A program made the translations under genes and the position numbers. Under the pieces are notes generated by a model. That model did no database searches. It saw nothing but the letters and a program-made list of their open reading frames with translations, and had not been told where the DNA came from. Shown piece by piece: positions 1 to 8,368 of a stretch of DNA of 64,000 bases. Within the stretch, counting starts at the first letter, position 1; each line of letters opens with the position of its first letter. Origin of the DNA: Bog-473 sp036268485 (lineage in GTDB: Bacteria > Actinomycetota > Acidimicrobiia > Acidimicrobiales > RAAP-2); the NCBI GenBank assembly GCA_036268485.1, contig DATAUC010000042.1:62001-126000 (forward strand). Direction: 5' to 3'.

Positions 1-146
1 CCGGCGGCCAGCGCGTCGCTGGCGACCAGGTCGATGACGGCCTCGCCGTGCGTGCCCACCGGAGCGAGCGGCTTGACGCCGCCATAGCGGCGGGCCCGTC
101 CGGCGGCCAGGATCACCAGGGGCGGCCGGAGGGTCGAGGCGCTCAC
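1..146 (-). CDS. Nucleotidyltransferase, N-terminal end (runs off the left edge)
   Basis: The start is a GTG that overlaps the stop of the KAS III gene by 4 bp (GTGA), so it is the third gene of that cluster. Only 48 codons are visible. They read a leading beta strand VILAAG, then RYGG, KPL and PVG, which is the nucleotide-binding signature of the NDP-sugar pyrophosphorylase / NTP-transferase fold (LAAG...RYGG..KPL..VG). The substrate cannot be told from this stub: sugar-phosphate, phosphocholine and cofactor nucleotidyltransferases all share it. Confidence 0.75.
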   Translation of the reverse strand, partial: MSASTLRPPLVILAAGRARRYGGVKPLAPVGTHGEAVIDLVASDALAA

Positions 147-1069
147 TCGCCCCAGCGCAGGACGGCGCTGGCCCAGGTCATGCCGCCGCCGAAGCCGGTG
201 AGGAGCAACGTGTCGCCGTCATGAATGCGATCGTTCTGCAGCGCATCGTGCAGGGCTAGGGGGATGGAGGCCGACGAGGTGTTGCCGTAGCGGTCGATGA
301 CCACCACGGCCCGCTCCTCGGGAATCCCCAAACGCTGGCAGGCCGCCTGGATGATGCGCAGGTTGGCCTGGTGCGGCACCATCAACGTGATGTCGTCCGG
401 ACCCAGGCCGGCGTCCTTCATCGCTTGCGTGCACGACTCCACCACTACCCGCACGGCCTTGCGGAAAACCTCTTTGCCATCCATGAACAACGTGCCGCCG
501 TGCTCGCACTTGAGCAGGTGGCGCAGCGACCCGTCGTTGTTCAGGTTCCAACTCAAGAGCTGACCCGGACCGTCGACGGGCTCGACCACCACGGCGCCCG
601 CCCCGTCACCCACGATGATGGCGATGGCCCGGTCGGTGAGATCCGTGATTCTCGACAGGGTCTCGGACCCGATCAGCAGGATCGGTCCGCTGCCCGTGGC
701 GATGAGTCCGGCCGCCGTGACCAGGCCGTAGACGAAGCCCGAGCAGGCCGCGTTGATGTCGAAGGCGCCGCCACCGATGCCCAGGGCGTGGGCCACGCTG
801 GGAGCCGTGCCCGGCACGACGCCGTCGGGCGTCGTCGTGGCCAGAATGAGGTGGTCGATCTCGGCCGACGTGAGGCCGGCACGCTTCAGCGCTTCCTGAC
901 CCGCTTCGATGGCCAGACTGGAGGTGGTGCCGCCCCACCGCCGTTCCCGGATGCCGGTGCGCTCGGTGATCCAGGCGTCGCTGGTGTCGATGGTCAAGGC
1001 CATTTCGTCGTTGGTGACAACGTTGTCCGGCACCGCGATGCCCCAGCCGGTGATGCGGATGCCCTTCAC
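143..1069 (-). CDS. Beta-ketoacyl-ACP synthase III family protein
   Basis: 308-residue thiolase-fold condensing enzyme. The catalytic triad of KAS III is intact: Cys109 in AACSGF, His233 in VPHQAN and Asn263 in YGNTSSAS. The family condenses an acyl-CoA with malonyl-ACP to start fatty acid synthesis; related enzymes prime polyketides or condense two acyl chains. It starts with GTG, overlapping the stop of the thiolase gene by 4 bp, and its own stop overlaps the next gene, so the three are translationally coupled. Length (about 310) is normal for FabH. No acyl carrier protein or other fab gene is nearby, so a specialised lipid role is as likely as housekeeping FabH. Confidence 0.88.
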   Translation of the reverse strand: MKGIRITGWGIAVPDNVVTNDEMALTIDTSDAWITERTGIRERRWGGTTSSLAIEAGQEALKRAGLTSAEIDHLILATTTPDGVVPGTAPSVAHALGIGGGAFDINAACSGFVYGLVTAAGLIATGSGPILLIGSETLSRITDLTDRAIAIIVGDGAGAVVVEPVDGPGQLLSWNLNNDGSLRHLLKCEHGGTLFMDGKEVFRKAVRVVVESCTQAMKDAGLGPDDITLMVPHQANLRIIQAACQRLGIPEERAVVVIDRYGNTSSASIPLALHDALQNDRIHDGDTLLLTGFGGGMTWASAVLRWGE

Positions 1070-2265
1070 GTGTCGACCTTCCCGGCCCGTACGCCGTGGA
1101 CGGCGATGAAGCCGGCGTCGCCCTCAATGATGCCGCCTGAGTTCACGGCCAGCCCGATCCGGGCGCCCTGGATCTGCCGCGCCCCGGCTCGGCCCCGCAA
1201 CTGCGTGGCCAGCTCCACCACCTGCGACAGGCCGGTGGCGCCCAGGGGATGACCGCGGCCCACCAGTCCGCCGCTGGGGTTGACCACCAGGCCGGCGCTG
1301 TCCACCCCGGTCTGGCCCGACTCAGTGGCCGGACCGGCTTCACCGAAGGCGAACAACCCGATGGATTCGAGGGCGTAGATCTCCTCGGCAGCGGTGGCGT
1401 CGTGCAATTCGACGACCTCAACGTCCTCGGGTCCGATGCCGAAGGCCTCCCAGGCGGCCTCGGCCGCCTGCGTCATACGTTCGTGGTAGTCGAGCAGTCC
1501 GTTTCCCGAGCGGGCCACCGAACCGATGATACGGGGGGCCGAGGCTGGGGCCGCAACGGCTGGACCACCCACGATGACGGCGGCGGCGCCATCGGTGAAA
1601 GAACTGCACATCAACCGGGTCAGGACGCCCGCGACCTGGGGGGAGTTGAGCACGTCTTCAATGGAGACGGTGCGCTGGCACTGGGCCAGCGGGTTGCGCG
1701 CCGCATGGTCAAAAGCCTTGACGGCGGCCGCCGCGATCTGTCGGGGTGTAACCCCGCGATCGGCCATGATCCGCTGGGCCCAGGTGTTGTTGAGACCCAT
1801 CAGGATGCTGCCAGCCGGGTTGTCGTCGTCCAGCAGTCGGTGGTGCAGGTCGTGCCGGTAGTCCGATGGCAGCCCGTCCTCAATACCGGCCATGGTCTCG
1901 TCTCGGTTGCCGGTCCACATCTTCTCGACCCCCAGGGCCAGGATGGGCTGCTCGTGGGCGGCGGCGATCAGGGTGGCGAGATGCAGGGCGGAACTCCCGC
2001 CAGCACATGAGTTGTCCACATTGACGATGGGCACGTCGCCCAGCCCCGCTTTGCGCATGAACGACTGGCCCCGCACGCAGGCCTGGTCGCTCAGCCGTCC
2101 GGCCAGCGCGTTGCCCACGATGACGAGTCCGAGATCGCCCGGTTCGATCCCGGCATCGGTCAGGGCCTCATGGGTGGCCTGGTAGGCCATGGTCTCGAGG
2201 GACAGGTCACGCCGGCTCATGTCCGTCATGCCGGTGCCGAGGATGGCAATTTCCGGACTGCTCAC
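1066..2265 (-). CDS. Thiolase family protein (SCP-x type acetyl-CoA acetyltransferase)
   Basis: 399 residues of thiolase fold. The nucleophilic Cys87 lies in NSCAGGSSA, His288 in ELHDAT and His339 in GRGHPLGATG, the pattern of the lipid-transfer/SCP-x thiolases, which lack the C-terminal CxG Cys of classic thiolases (here the end reads NSGGIIEG). Such enzymes cleave 3-ketoacyl-CoA in beta-oxidation, often of sterol or branched side chains, and in actinobacteria usually pair with a small OB-fold DUF35 protein, which is absent here. The GTG start at 2265 is assumed; upstream lies the luciferase-like gene with a 10-bp gap, so it is in the same operon. Confidence 0.85.
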   Translation of the reverse strand: MSSPEIAILGTGMTDMSRRDLSLETMAYQATHEALTDAGIEPGDLGLVIVGNALAGRLSDQACVRGQSFMRKAGLGDVPIVNVDNSCAGGSSALHLATLIAAAHEQPILALGVEKMWTGNRDETMAGIEDGLPSDYRHDLHHRLLDDDNPAGSILMGLNNTWAQRIMADRGVTPRQIAAAAVKAFDHAARNPLAQCQRTVSIEDVLNSPQVAGVLTRLMCSSFTDGAAAVIVGGPAVAAPASAPRIIGSVARSGNGLLDYHERMTQAAEAAWEAFGIGPEDVEVVELHDATAAEEIYALESIGLFAFGEAGPATESGQTGVDSAGLVVNPSGGLVGRGHPLGATGLSQVVELATQLRGRAGARQIQGARIGLAVNSGGIIEGDAGFIAVHGVRAGKVDT

Positions 2266-2275
2266 AGATCTCCCG

Positions 2276-3259
2276 TCACCCGGCCACGCCGACCGGGATC
2301 GTCTGGCTCAGGGCTACAAAGGCGGATCGCAAGAACCCGAAGTGCTGAACGGCAGGGGCCCCGGCCACCATCACCACGATGTGGCGGGCCCCGGCTTCGA
2401 CGAACCGCGCCAGTGAGGCGGCACACGCCTCAGAAGATCCGGCCACGAGATGCCGATCGAACGCCTTGGGGGGCAGGCCGTACAGGTCCGACAGCCACTG
2501 CGCCCCGTCTTCGTGCGCCTCCCCGTCCCGACCAACGTGGACGAAGACCACGACTGCCGGTTCCACGGCATCGATGGGACGGCCAGCCGCCACGGTTTCC
2601 TGTCGCAGGTGGTCGAGGGCCGGCCCGTAGTCATCGGCCGTCACGAAGAGGGGCACCCAGGCGTCCCCGACCGCGGCGGCGCGTCGCCGGGCTGCCGCGC
2701 TGGCGCCGCCGATCCACAAGGGGACCCGGGGCGAAACCGGCTCCTGGCGGTAGCGCGTGTCCGGCTCTGTACCGGTGGCCCAGGCGTCCTGCATGGCGGC
2801 GATGCCCTCGTCCATGAGGCGGCCCCGGTGGTGGTAGTCAATGCCGGCCTGCTTGTATTCGCCGGGATGGCTGCCCACACCCAGTCCGAGGATGAAGCGC
2901 CCGTCGGACAGCTGCTGGAGCGCGGTGGCCTGTTTGGCCACCACCGCCGGCTGGCGCAGGGGTAGCTGCAGCACGCAGCTCCCCAGGGTGGGTCGACGGG
3001 TGGCCGAGGCGGCAATGGCCAACGTGGTCAGGCATTCGTGAATCGGATGGGGCCAGAAGACATGGTCGACGGCCCACAGGGAATCGGCGCCGGTGGCCTC
3101 AGCCTGCCGGCACAGCTCGGCCACGTCTGCCGCGGTGGCTAAGTTCGCACCACCGGTAGCACCGGGCCGGTCAGGCAGTTCTCCCTGCAAGGTGGCGGGG
3201 AGAATAAGGCCGAGAGCCGGTCGGGTTCTTCCGCTTCCTACCGGCGTCACACCGTGCAT
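2276..3259 (-). CDS. LLM class (F420-type) oxidoreductase
   Basis: 327 residues of the bacterial luciferase-like TIM-barrel family. Typical family segments are visible: an N-terminal barrel strand, WAVDHVFWPHP, the LSDGRFILGLGVGSHPGEY loop that binds cofactor phosphate, and WIGGASAAARRRAA near residue 200. In actinobacteria this subgroup usually uses deazaflavin F420, but FMN use cannot be excluded from sequence. The substrate is unknown. ATG start, 24 bp after the thioesterase gene and 10 bp before the thiolase gene, so it belongs to the same minus-strand operon with lipid-type enzymes. Confidence 0.85.
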   Translation of the reverse strand: MHGVTPVGSGRTRPALGLILPATLQGELPDRPGATGGANLATAADVAELCRQAEATGADSLWAVDHVFWPHPIHECLTTLAIAASATRRPTLGSCVLQLPLRQPAVVAKQATALQQLSDGRFILGLGVGSHPGEYKQAGIDYHHRGRLMDEGIAAMQDAWATGTEPDTRYRQEPVSPRVPLWIGGASAAARRRAAAVGDAWVPLFVTADDYGPALDHLRQETVAAGRPIDAVEPAVVVFVHVGRDGEAHEDGAQWLSDLYGLPPKAFDRHLVAGSSEACAASLARFVEAGARHIVVMVAGAPAVQHFGFLRSAFVALSQTIPVGVAG

Positions 3260-3283
3260 GTTACGCCGCAGGGATTGCCGTGC

Positions 3284-3709
3284 CTACTTGGGGGTGAGCA
3301 CGGCCAGGCTGCAGCGCGCTTCGCAGATGGCGCGACCCTCGTCGTCGGTCAGGGAGATGGCCCAGACCTGCACGCTTCGTCCCACCCGCAGCGGCGTGGC
3401 TGTGGCCGTCAGATGGCCCCCCTGCATGCCGCGCAGGTGGCTGGCGTTGAGTTCAGTGCCCACGACCTGACGGTCGGGTCCGGCGGCCAGGGCGCCGCCG
3501 ATGCTGGCGGCCGACTCGGCCAGCAGAGCCGACACGCCGCCGTGCAGGAGGCCGTAGGGCTGGTGCACCTTCCACGTCACCGGCAGCCGGAGCACCACTT
3601 TGTCCGGCCCGGCCTCCACCATTTCGACGTCCAAGAGTTCGTGGATGTCGTGGTGCTGACCGGGCATCCGCCCGCTCAAATGGTCGGCCGGGTCAGAGGG
3701 TGTCGTCAC
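3284..3709 (-). CDS. PaaI-type hotdog-fold thioesterase
   Basis: 141 residues, one hotdog domain. The PaaI signature HGGVSALLAES (His56-Gly-Gly, acid Glu65) supplies the catalytic region, followed by the GTELNASHLRG strand typical of acyl-CoA thioesterases of the 4HBT superfamily. The family hydrolyses acyl- or hydroxyphenylacetyl-CoA esters. GTG start; first gene of the minus-strand cluster running down to the left edge, divergent from the threonine aldolase gene. The company of thiolase and KAS III fits release of CoA esters, but the substrate is not readable. Confidence 0.85.
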   Translation of the reverse strand: MTTPSDPADHLSGRMPGQHHDIHELLDVEMVEAGPDKVVLRLPVTWKVHQPYGLLHGGVSALLAESAASIGGALAAGPDRQVVGTELNASHLRGMQGGHLTATATPLRVGRSVQVWAISLTDDEGRAICEARCSLAVLTPK

Positions 3710-3733
3710 GCCTGAAGGCTAATGGGGCGGCGT

Positions 3734-3739
3734 TAGGCT
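3734..3739 (+). promoter_or_regulatory. -10 box of a leaderless promoter (TAGGCT)
   Basis: TAGGCT, then 6 nt, then the GTG of the threonine aldolase gene. This spacing puts transcription start at the start codon, with no room for a Shine-Dalgarno sequence. Confidence 0.5.
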
Positions 3740-3745
3740 CGGCCC

Positions 3746-4780
3746 GTGGCTGACGTGCCGGTGGGCGATGTGGTGGACCTGCGCAGCGACACCGTGACTC
3801 AACCCACCCCGGCCATGCGCCGGGCCATGGCCGACGCCGTGGTCGGCGACGACGACTACGGCGAAGACCCGACCGTGCGGGCGCTGGAGGAAGCCTTCGC
3901 CGAGCGCCTGGGCAAGCCGGCGGCCCTGTTCGTGCCTTCGGGCACCATGGCCAACCAGATCGCCGTCCGGTTGCTATCCCGAGCCGGGACGGCCGTTGTG
4001 GCCGGTCGTCGGCAACACGTGGTGGCCTACGAGTACGGGGCGGCTGCCCGCAACGCCGGCGTGCAGTTCTTGGCCGTCGATGACGAGGACGGCATGGTGC
4101 ACCCCGATGACGTGGCCTGGGGACTGGCCGCCTCTGGGTACCACCAGCCGACGGTGTCGCTGATCAGCGTGGAGAACACGCATATGGCCGCCTCCGGAGC
4201 CCCGTGGACCATGGGAGCCTGGAAGGCCGTGGTGACGGCGGCCAACGGGGTGCCGGTGCACATGGACGGCGCCCGACTCTTCAATGCCGAGGCCGCTACC
4301 GGCATCGACGCCGCGAACTGGGCCGCTCCCGCCACCACCGTGATGTGCTGCCTCTCGAAAGGGCTCTGCGCCCCCGTCGGCTCCCTGCTGGCCGGCGCCG
4401 TCGACCTCATCAGCGAGGCCCGGCTGGAGCGCAAGCGATTTGGTGGCGGCATGCGCCAGGCCGGTGTGCTGGCGGCACCCGGCCTCATCGCCCTGACCAC
4501 CATGGTGGAGCGTTTGCCCGAGGACCATCATCGGGCCGGCCGGCTGGCCGAGGTGGTAGCCGATCGCTGGCCCGACGCCGGGGTGGACCCCGCCGACGTG
4601 CGCACGAACATCGTGACGTTCTTCCACCCTGCGCCCGAATCCTTGCTGGCCCATCTGGACGGGGCCGGGATCCTGGCCGGGACCATCGCGCCGAACACGA
4701 TGCGCCTGGTCACCCACCACGACGTCAATGACGCTGGTCTGGAGCGAGCCATCGCCGCCCTGGCCTCGGCGCCGGATTGA
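3746..4780 (+). CDS. ltaE: Low-specificity threonine aldolase
   Basis: 344-residue fold-type I PLP enzyme. VDLRSDTVTQPT at the N terminus, the VGDDDYGEDPTV segment and PSGTMANQIA are hallmarks of threonine aldolases; MDGAR (173-177) and the Schiff-base Lys205 in LSKGLCAPVGS complete the site. It splits L-(allo)threonine to glycine and acetaldehyde. Length is normal. The GTG start is backed by a TAGGCT hexamer 6 nt upstream. The luciferase-like gene follows after 7 bp, so they are co-transcribed, though no functional link is evident. Confidence 0.92.
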   Translation: MADVPVGDVVDLRSDTVTQPTPAMRRAMADAVVGDDDYGEDPTVRALEEAFAERLGKPAALFVPSGTMANQIAVRLLSRAGTAVVAGRRQHVVAYEYGAAARNAGVQFLAVDDEDGMVHPDDVAWGLAASGYHQPTVSLISVENTHMAASGAPWTMGAWKAVVTAANGVPVHMDGARLFNAEAATGIDAANWAAPATTVMCCLSKGLCAPVGSLLAGAVDLISEARLERKRFGGGMRQAGVLAAPGLIALTTMVERLPEDHHRAGRLAEVVADRWPDAGVDPADVRTNIVTFFHPAPESLLAHLDGAGILAGTIAPNTMRLVTHHDVNDAGLERAIAALASAPD

Positions 4781-4787
4781 GGGAACC

Positions 4788-5681
4788 ATGAAGATTCGTA
4801 TCGGCATCAGCGCCGGGGGCGAGAACCTGGCCCCCGAGGCCATGGTGGCCCTCGGAAAATCAATCAAAGAGTGCGGTTTCGATTCCCTCTGGCTCCCCGA
4901 GGTGCTGTCCCGTCCGGGTCCCGATCCCCTGGTGGGCCTGGCCTGGGTTTCGGGTGCCTGCCCCGACCTCAAGATCGGCACCACCATGCTTCTCCCCGGA
5001 CGCAACCTGGTGTGGCTGGCCAAGGCCGTGGCCACCCTCGATCATCTTTCGGCTGGTCGCTTCCTCCTGACGTTTGTGCCGGGACTGTCCATTGGCGGCG
5101 AGCGTCTGGCCGTCGGGGTGGATCCGGCCGCCCGGGGCGGCTTGATGGACGAGGCACTGCCCGTGCTGCGTCGGCTGTGGGCCGGGGAATCCGTCAGCCA
5201 CGACGGGCCGTCCGGCACCTTCAGCGAGGTCACCGTGTCGCCCCGCCCCACGCAGGACCCGTTTGATGTCTGGCTGGGCGGCAACGCCCCCGCCGCACTG
5301 GACCGCTGCGGGCGGCTGGCCGACGGGTGGCTCCCGGCCCTGTGCACGCCACAGGATGCGGCCGACGGCAAGAAGGTGATCGACCAGGTGGCCGAGGACC
5401 ACGGGCGATCGATCAGCCCGGAGCACTTCGGCGTGAGCATCGCCTATGCCCCCGAAGGCACCGATTTCAGCACCGGGGCCATTGCCTCGCTGACCCGTCG
5501 GGCCCGGGGTCGGCCGCTGGAGGAGATCATCCCAGTCGGGCTCAGCGGGCTGCGTGCCCTGGTCGAGTCCTACCTCGACGTGGGGTTCTCCAAGTTCGTG
5601 GTGCGCCCGATCTCGCCTCCGCCCGAGTGGCGTTCAGAACTCGAGGTCCTTTCCGCTGCCGTAGGCGGGCTGCAGACGTGA
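4788..5681 (+). CDS. LLM class (F420-type) oxidoreductase
   Basis: 297 residues, luciferase-like barrel. The chosen ATG (4788) is 7 bp after the aldolase stop; an upstream in-frame GTG/ATG region would overlap the aldolase and adds no family sequence. Family marks are FDSLWLPEV, KIGTTMLLPGRN, LSAGRFLLTFVPG and VWLGGNAPAALDRCGRLADGW. Deazaflavin F420 is the usual cofactor in this lineage. It is distinct from the other three LLM proteins in the window (different loops, no close duplicate). Its stop overlaps the next start. Confidence 0.85.
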   Translation: MKIRIGISAGGENLAPEAMVALGKSIKECGFDSLWLPEVLSRPGPDPLVGLAWVSGACPDLKIGTTMLLPGRNLVWLAKAVATLDHLSAGRFLLTFVPGLSIGGERLAVGVDPAARGGLMDEALPVLRRLWAGESVSHDGPSGTFSEVTVSPRPTQDPFDVWLGGNAPAALDRCGRLADGWLPALCTPQDAADGKKVIDQVAEDHGRSISPEHFGVSIAYAPEGTDFSTGAIASLTRRARGRPLEEIIPVGLSGLRALVESYLDVGFSKFVVRPISPPPEWRSELEVLSAAVGGLQT

Positions 5682-6247
5682 TAACCGCCTTCGACCAGCA
5701 TCGAGAGGCTGTCCTGGCCTTCCTACGCGGCCACGCGGCGGATCGGACCGACCACATTTTCGGCGACCTGCTCACCCACCTCCTGGGCACCGAGCGGCTG
5801 GTCCGGGAGTGGGGTGGTCAGGACCTCCTGGCCCTGGCTGCGCTGGGCCACGCCACCTACGGCACCGACGGGTTCGAACCGCACATCCTCGGACTGGGGG
5901 ACCGGCGCCTCCTGGCCGATGTCATAGGAGCTGAGGCCGAAGCGCTCGTGTACTTCTATGCGTCGTGCGACCGGGACGACTTCTACCTCCAACTGTGCGC
6001 TCTTGGAACCACCGTGACCGACCTTCACTTCCGTGACCGTTTCACTGGGCAGCCGGTGCCGATCACGGCCGACCACATCACGCGCTTCGTCAATCTGACC
6101 TACGCCAACGAGGCCGAGTTGGCGGCTTCGTCGCCCGGCGGCCCGGCCGAATGGACCTGGTTGGCCGATTTCTGCCGGGATACCCGCCGTTGGGCCAGTC
6201 CGCTGTTCTTCGAGGGTGCGGCCGCCCTCGTGCATGTCGACGCCTGA
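5678..6247 (+). CDS. DUF6817-type domain protein
   Basis: 189 residues from a GTG that overlaps the stop of the preceding gene (GTGATAA). The segment HLLGTERLVREWGG, then LAALGHATYGTDGF, matches my memory of the DUF6817 family, an HD-like helical domain of unknown function seen beside amino-acid and small-molecule enzymes; this assignment is from pattern recall only. No signal peptide or membrane segment. A longer reading frame extends upstream to 5327 inside the previous gene, but it carries low-complexity shadow sequence and is not part of this protein. Confidence 0.65.
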   Translation: MITAFDQHREAVLAFLRGHAADRTDHIFGDLLTHLLGTERLVREWGGQDLLALAALGHATYGTDGFEPHILGLGDRRLLADVIGAEAEALVYFYASCDRDDFYLQLCALGTTVTDLHFRDRFTGQPVPITADHITRFVNLTYANEAELAASSPGGPAEWTWLADFCRDTRRWASPLFFEGAAALVHVDA

Positions 6248-6255
6248 ACCTCTCT

Positions 6256-6261
6256 TAGGCT
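6256..6261 (+). promoter_or_regulatory. -10 box of a leaderless promoter (TAGGCT)
   Basis: TAGGCT followed by 6 nt and the ATG of the PIG-L amidase gene; identical hexamer and spacing to the threonine aldolase promoter. Confidence 0.5.
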
Positions 6262-6267
6262 CATCCC

Positions 6268-7089
6268 ATGGCTGACCAACCACTCACGCTCATGGCGGTA
6301 CACGCCCATCCGGACGACGAGGCCATCGGCACCGGCGGCATCCTGGCCCGTTACTCCGACGAAGGGGTGCGCACCGTCTTGGTGACCTGCACCAACGGCG
6401 AGCTGGGGGACGCACCGGGTGGGATCAAGCCTGACGACCCGAGCCACGATGAAGACGTGGTCGTTCCGCTGCGCCTGCAGGAACTCAAGGACAGCTGCCG
6501 GGCGCTCGGCGTGGCCCACCTCGAGCTCTTGGGGTACCACGACTCGGGTATGGACGGGTGGCCCCAGAACGAAGCACCCAATTCCTTTTGGCAGACCCCG
6601 GTGGACGTGGCGGCCCACCGCCTGGCCGACCTCATGCGTCAGTACCAACCGCAGGTGGTGGTGACCTACGACGAGAACGGTTTCTACGGCCACCCCGATC
6701 ACATTCAGGCCAACCGGATCACGCTGGCCGCCATGGCCGAGTGCGGCATTCCGCAGAAGCTGTACTACACCGCCGTAGCCCGCTCCATGCTGCAGAGTTT
6801 CGGCCAGACCCTGCGCGACTCGGGGATCGAACTGCCCGAAGAGGTGCAGGAGAACCCGGAGTTCGGCACCCCCGACGAGCTGATCACCACGGTGGTCGAC
6901 TGCACTGCCGTGGCCGGGCGCAAGTTCGCCTCACTGGCCGCCCACGCCAGCCAGAGCGACAACATCTTCTTCCTCAAAATGGGGGAGGAGCTGTTCGGCA
7001 CCATCATGGGCAAGGAGAGCTTCGTGCGGGTGCACGACACCACGCAGGCGCCGGTGCCCGAAGACGATCTCTTTGCCGGGGTGCGCTAA
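6268..7089 (+). CDS. mca: PIG-L family deacetylase, probable mycothiol conjugate amidase
   Basis: 273 residues. The zinc motif AHPDDE (13-18; ligands His14, Asp17) and GHPDH (141-145; ligand His145) identify the LmbE/PIG-L N-deacetylase fold. The DSGMDGWPQN segment and the YDENGFYGHPDH context are those of the actinobacterial MshB/Mca branch: Mca cleaves mycothiol S-conjugates to detoxify electrophiles, MshB makes mycothiol. Length near 290 suits Mca better, but separating the two needs a tree. It has its own promoter and is followed by an inverted repeat, so it looks monocistronic. Confidence 0.8.
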   Translation: MADQPLTLMAVHAHPDDEAIGTGGILARYSDEGVRTVLVTCTNGELGDAPGGIKPDDPSHDEDVVVPLRLQELKDSCRALGVAHLELLGYHDSGMDGWPQNEAPNSFWQTPVDVAAHRLADLMRQYQPQVVVTYDENGFYGHPDHIQANRITLAAMAECGIPQKLYYTAVARSMLQSFGQTLRDSGIELPEEVQENPEFGTPDELITTVVDCTAVAGRKFASLAAHASQSDNIFFLKMGEELFGTIMGKESFVRVHDTTQAPVPEDDLFAGVR

Positions 7090-7103
7090 CAGAAGCGAAA
7101 TGA

Positions 7104-7147
7104 GCCGGGCCTGCATCCCTGCTGGGAGAAGAAGACGCAGACCCGGC
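7104..7147. terminator. Bidirectional terminator-like hairpin between convergent genes
   Basis: Arms GCCGGGCCTGC (7104-7114) and GCAGACCCGGC (7137-7147) pair over 11 positions with one mismatch; the loop holds a second small TCCC/GGGA stem. It lies between two genes that end toward each other. There is no clear U-tract, which is common for GC-rich actinobacteria. Confidence 0.45.
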
Positions 7148-7150
7148 CCG

Positions 7151-7633
7151 CTATGCGCCCGTCATCGGAGCAACGGATGGGGTGGATCCGGCTCTCGTCG
7201 AGGACGCTGACCCTGTGAGGCTGAGCGCCCCAGCGATCAACAGCACCACCATGGTGGCGATTTCAATGGCGAAGGCCTCATGGGCGAACGACGCCGACCA
7301 GGATTCCTTGAAGCCGAACAAGCCGCCCTTGAGCCCGACGGTCAGCAGGAAGCCGACCATGGTGGAGGCGGCAAACCCGATGCCGGCCACGGCAATCCAC
7401 ACCTGGCGGAAGGCCAGCACGAGCAATCCCACGATCAACCCGCCGATGGATTGCAGCAAGAAAAGCGGTCCGATGGTGGGGATATGGCGGTAGCCCACCG
7501 AATCCCACAGGTGGAAGTGGATGTAGGCGGACCAGATGATCAGACCGGCTCCGACGAGGTAGGCGAGGCTGGTCGTCACCTCCGCCGGCTTGGTGCCCAT
7601 GCGGGGTCCCGCCTTGAGCGGTGCCGTGTTCAT
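7151..7633 (-). CDS. Four-helix integral membrane protein of unknown function
   Basis: 160 residues with hydrophobic segments at about 22-43, 56-76, 80-101 and 124-140, and a Ser/Thr-rich cytoplasmic or extracellular tail. HFHLW near residue 38 and a long Gly-rich third helix are visible, but I do not recognise a named family. It starts with ATG and points away from the sigma factor gene across 144 bp, an arrangement that would let the ECF system control it; that is inference only. It ends toward the PIG-L gene with a shared hairpin. Confidence 0.7.
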   Translation of the reverse strand: MNTAPLKAGPRMGTKPAEVTTSLAYLVGAGLIIWSAYIHFHLWDSVGYRHIPTIGPLFLLQSIGGLIVGLLVLAFRQVWIAVAGIGFAASTMVGFLLTVGLKGGLFGFKESWSASFAHEAFAIEIATMVVLLIAGALSLTGSASSTRAGSTPSVAPMTGA

Positions 7634-7777
7634 GATCTTTGTCCGTTGCCGCCGGGGAGCCCGGATGCCGTTTCGGTCATGGTCCTCCCATTTCCAGGTA
7701 CTACGGCCGTAAGTCGGATCCGGATTGCTCCGGCCGCCCGGTGAATCCCAATTGCCCTCCCAGACGTAGAACTATTG

Positions 7778-8368
7778 ATGGGACAATCGTTCGTGGTTGA
7801 TGCCGGGCTGACCGATGAGGCGCTCCTGGCCGGGATGGCCCTGGGCGACCAGTCGGCCGCGGTCGCCTTTGTCCGCCGCTACCAGCGCCGGGTCTACGGG
7901 TTGGCCTACTCCATGACCAGTGACGCCAGCGTTTCCGAAGAGGTGGCCCAGGAGGCACTGATCCGGGTGTGGCGCCACGCCCCGGTCTTCGATCCGCGTC
8001 GGGGATCGGTCACGTCGTGGGTGCTGACCATCACGCGCAACCTGACCATTGATGCACTGCGCATGCGCCGGGCCATACCCACCGATCCCGACGACTTCGC
8101 GGCCAGCGCCATGATGAGCTTGGAGCACAACCCTGAGGATGCCGTCCTGCGCGGCGATGTCAGCGGCGTCGTCCGCTCCGCGTTGGCGGACCTGTCGCCC
8201 GAGCACCGCAGGGCGGTTGTCCTGGCCGCCGTCTATGGCCGGACGGCGTTGGAGATCAGCGAAGAAGAGGGCATCCCCCTGGGGACAGCCAAGACGCGCA
8301 TCCGTACCGGTCTGCTCCGTCTCCGGGCCGCCGTCGAAGTCGTGAGGGAAGGAGAGGAGGAGCGATGA
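7778..8368 (+). CDS. ECF-type RNA polymerase sigma factor
   Basis: 196 residues. Region 2 covers about 22-95 with SEEVAQEALIRVWRHAPVFDP and the W-(V/I)-L-T-I-T-R-N-L-D motif at SWVLTITRNLTIDALR; region 4 covers about 140-188 with LSPEHRRAVVLAAVYGRTALEISEEEGIPLG, a helix-turn-helix for the -35 element. The pair with an anti-sigma gene overlapping by 4 bp (ATGA) is the classic ECF arrangement, resembling the SigK/SigL-RskA type. ATG 7778 is chosen; a TTG three bases earlier is possible. No obvious Shine-Dalgarno precedes it. The target regulon is unknown. Confidence 0.92.
   Translation: MGQSFVVDAGLTDEALLAGMALGDQSAAVAFVRRYQRRVYGLAYSMTSDASVSEEVAQEALIRVWRHAPVFDPRRGSVTSWVLTITRNLTIDALRMRRAIPTDPDDFAASAMMSLEHNPEDAVLRGDVSGVVRSALADLSPEHRRAVVLAAVYGRTALEISEEEGIPLGTAKTRIRTGLLRLRAAVEVVREGEEER

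Noticed and set aside
371..1252. 293-codon plus-strand ORF over the KAS III gene
   Set aside because: Antisense shadow typical of high-GC genes.
5327..5677. N-terminal extension of the DUF6817-type gene
   Set aside because: It lies wholly inside the LLM gene and reads as Arg/Pro-rich shadow.
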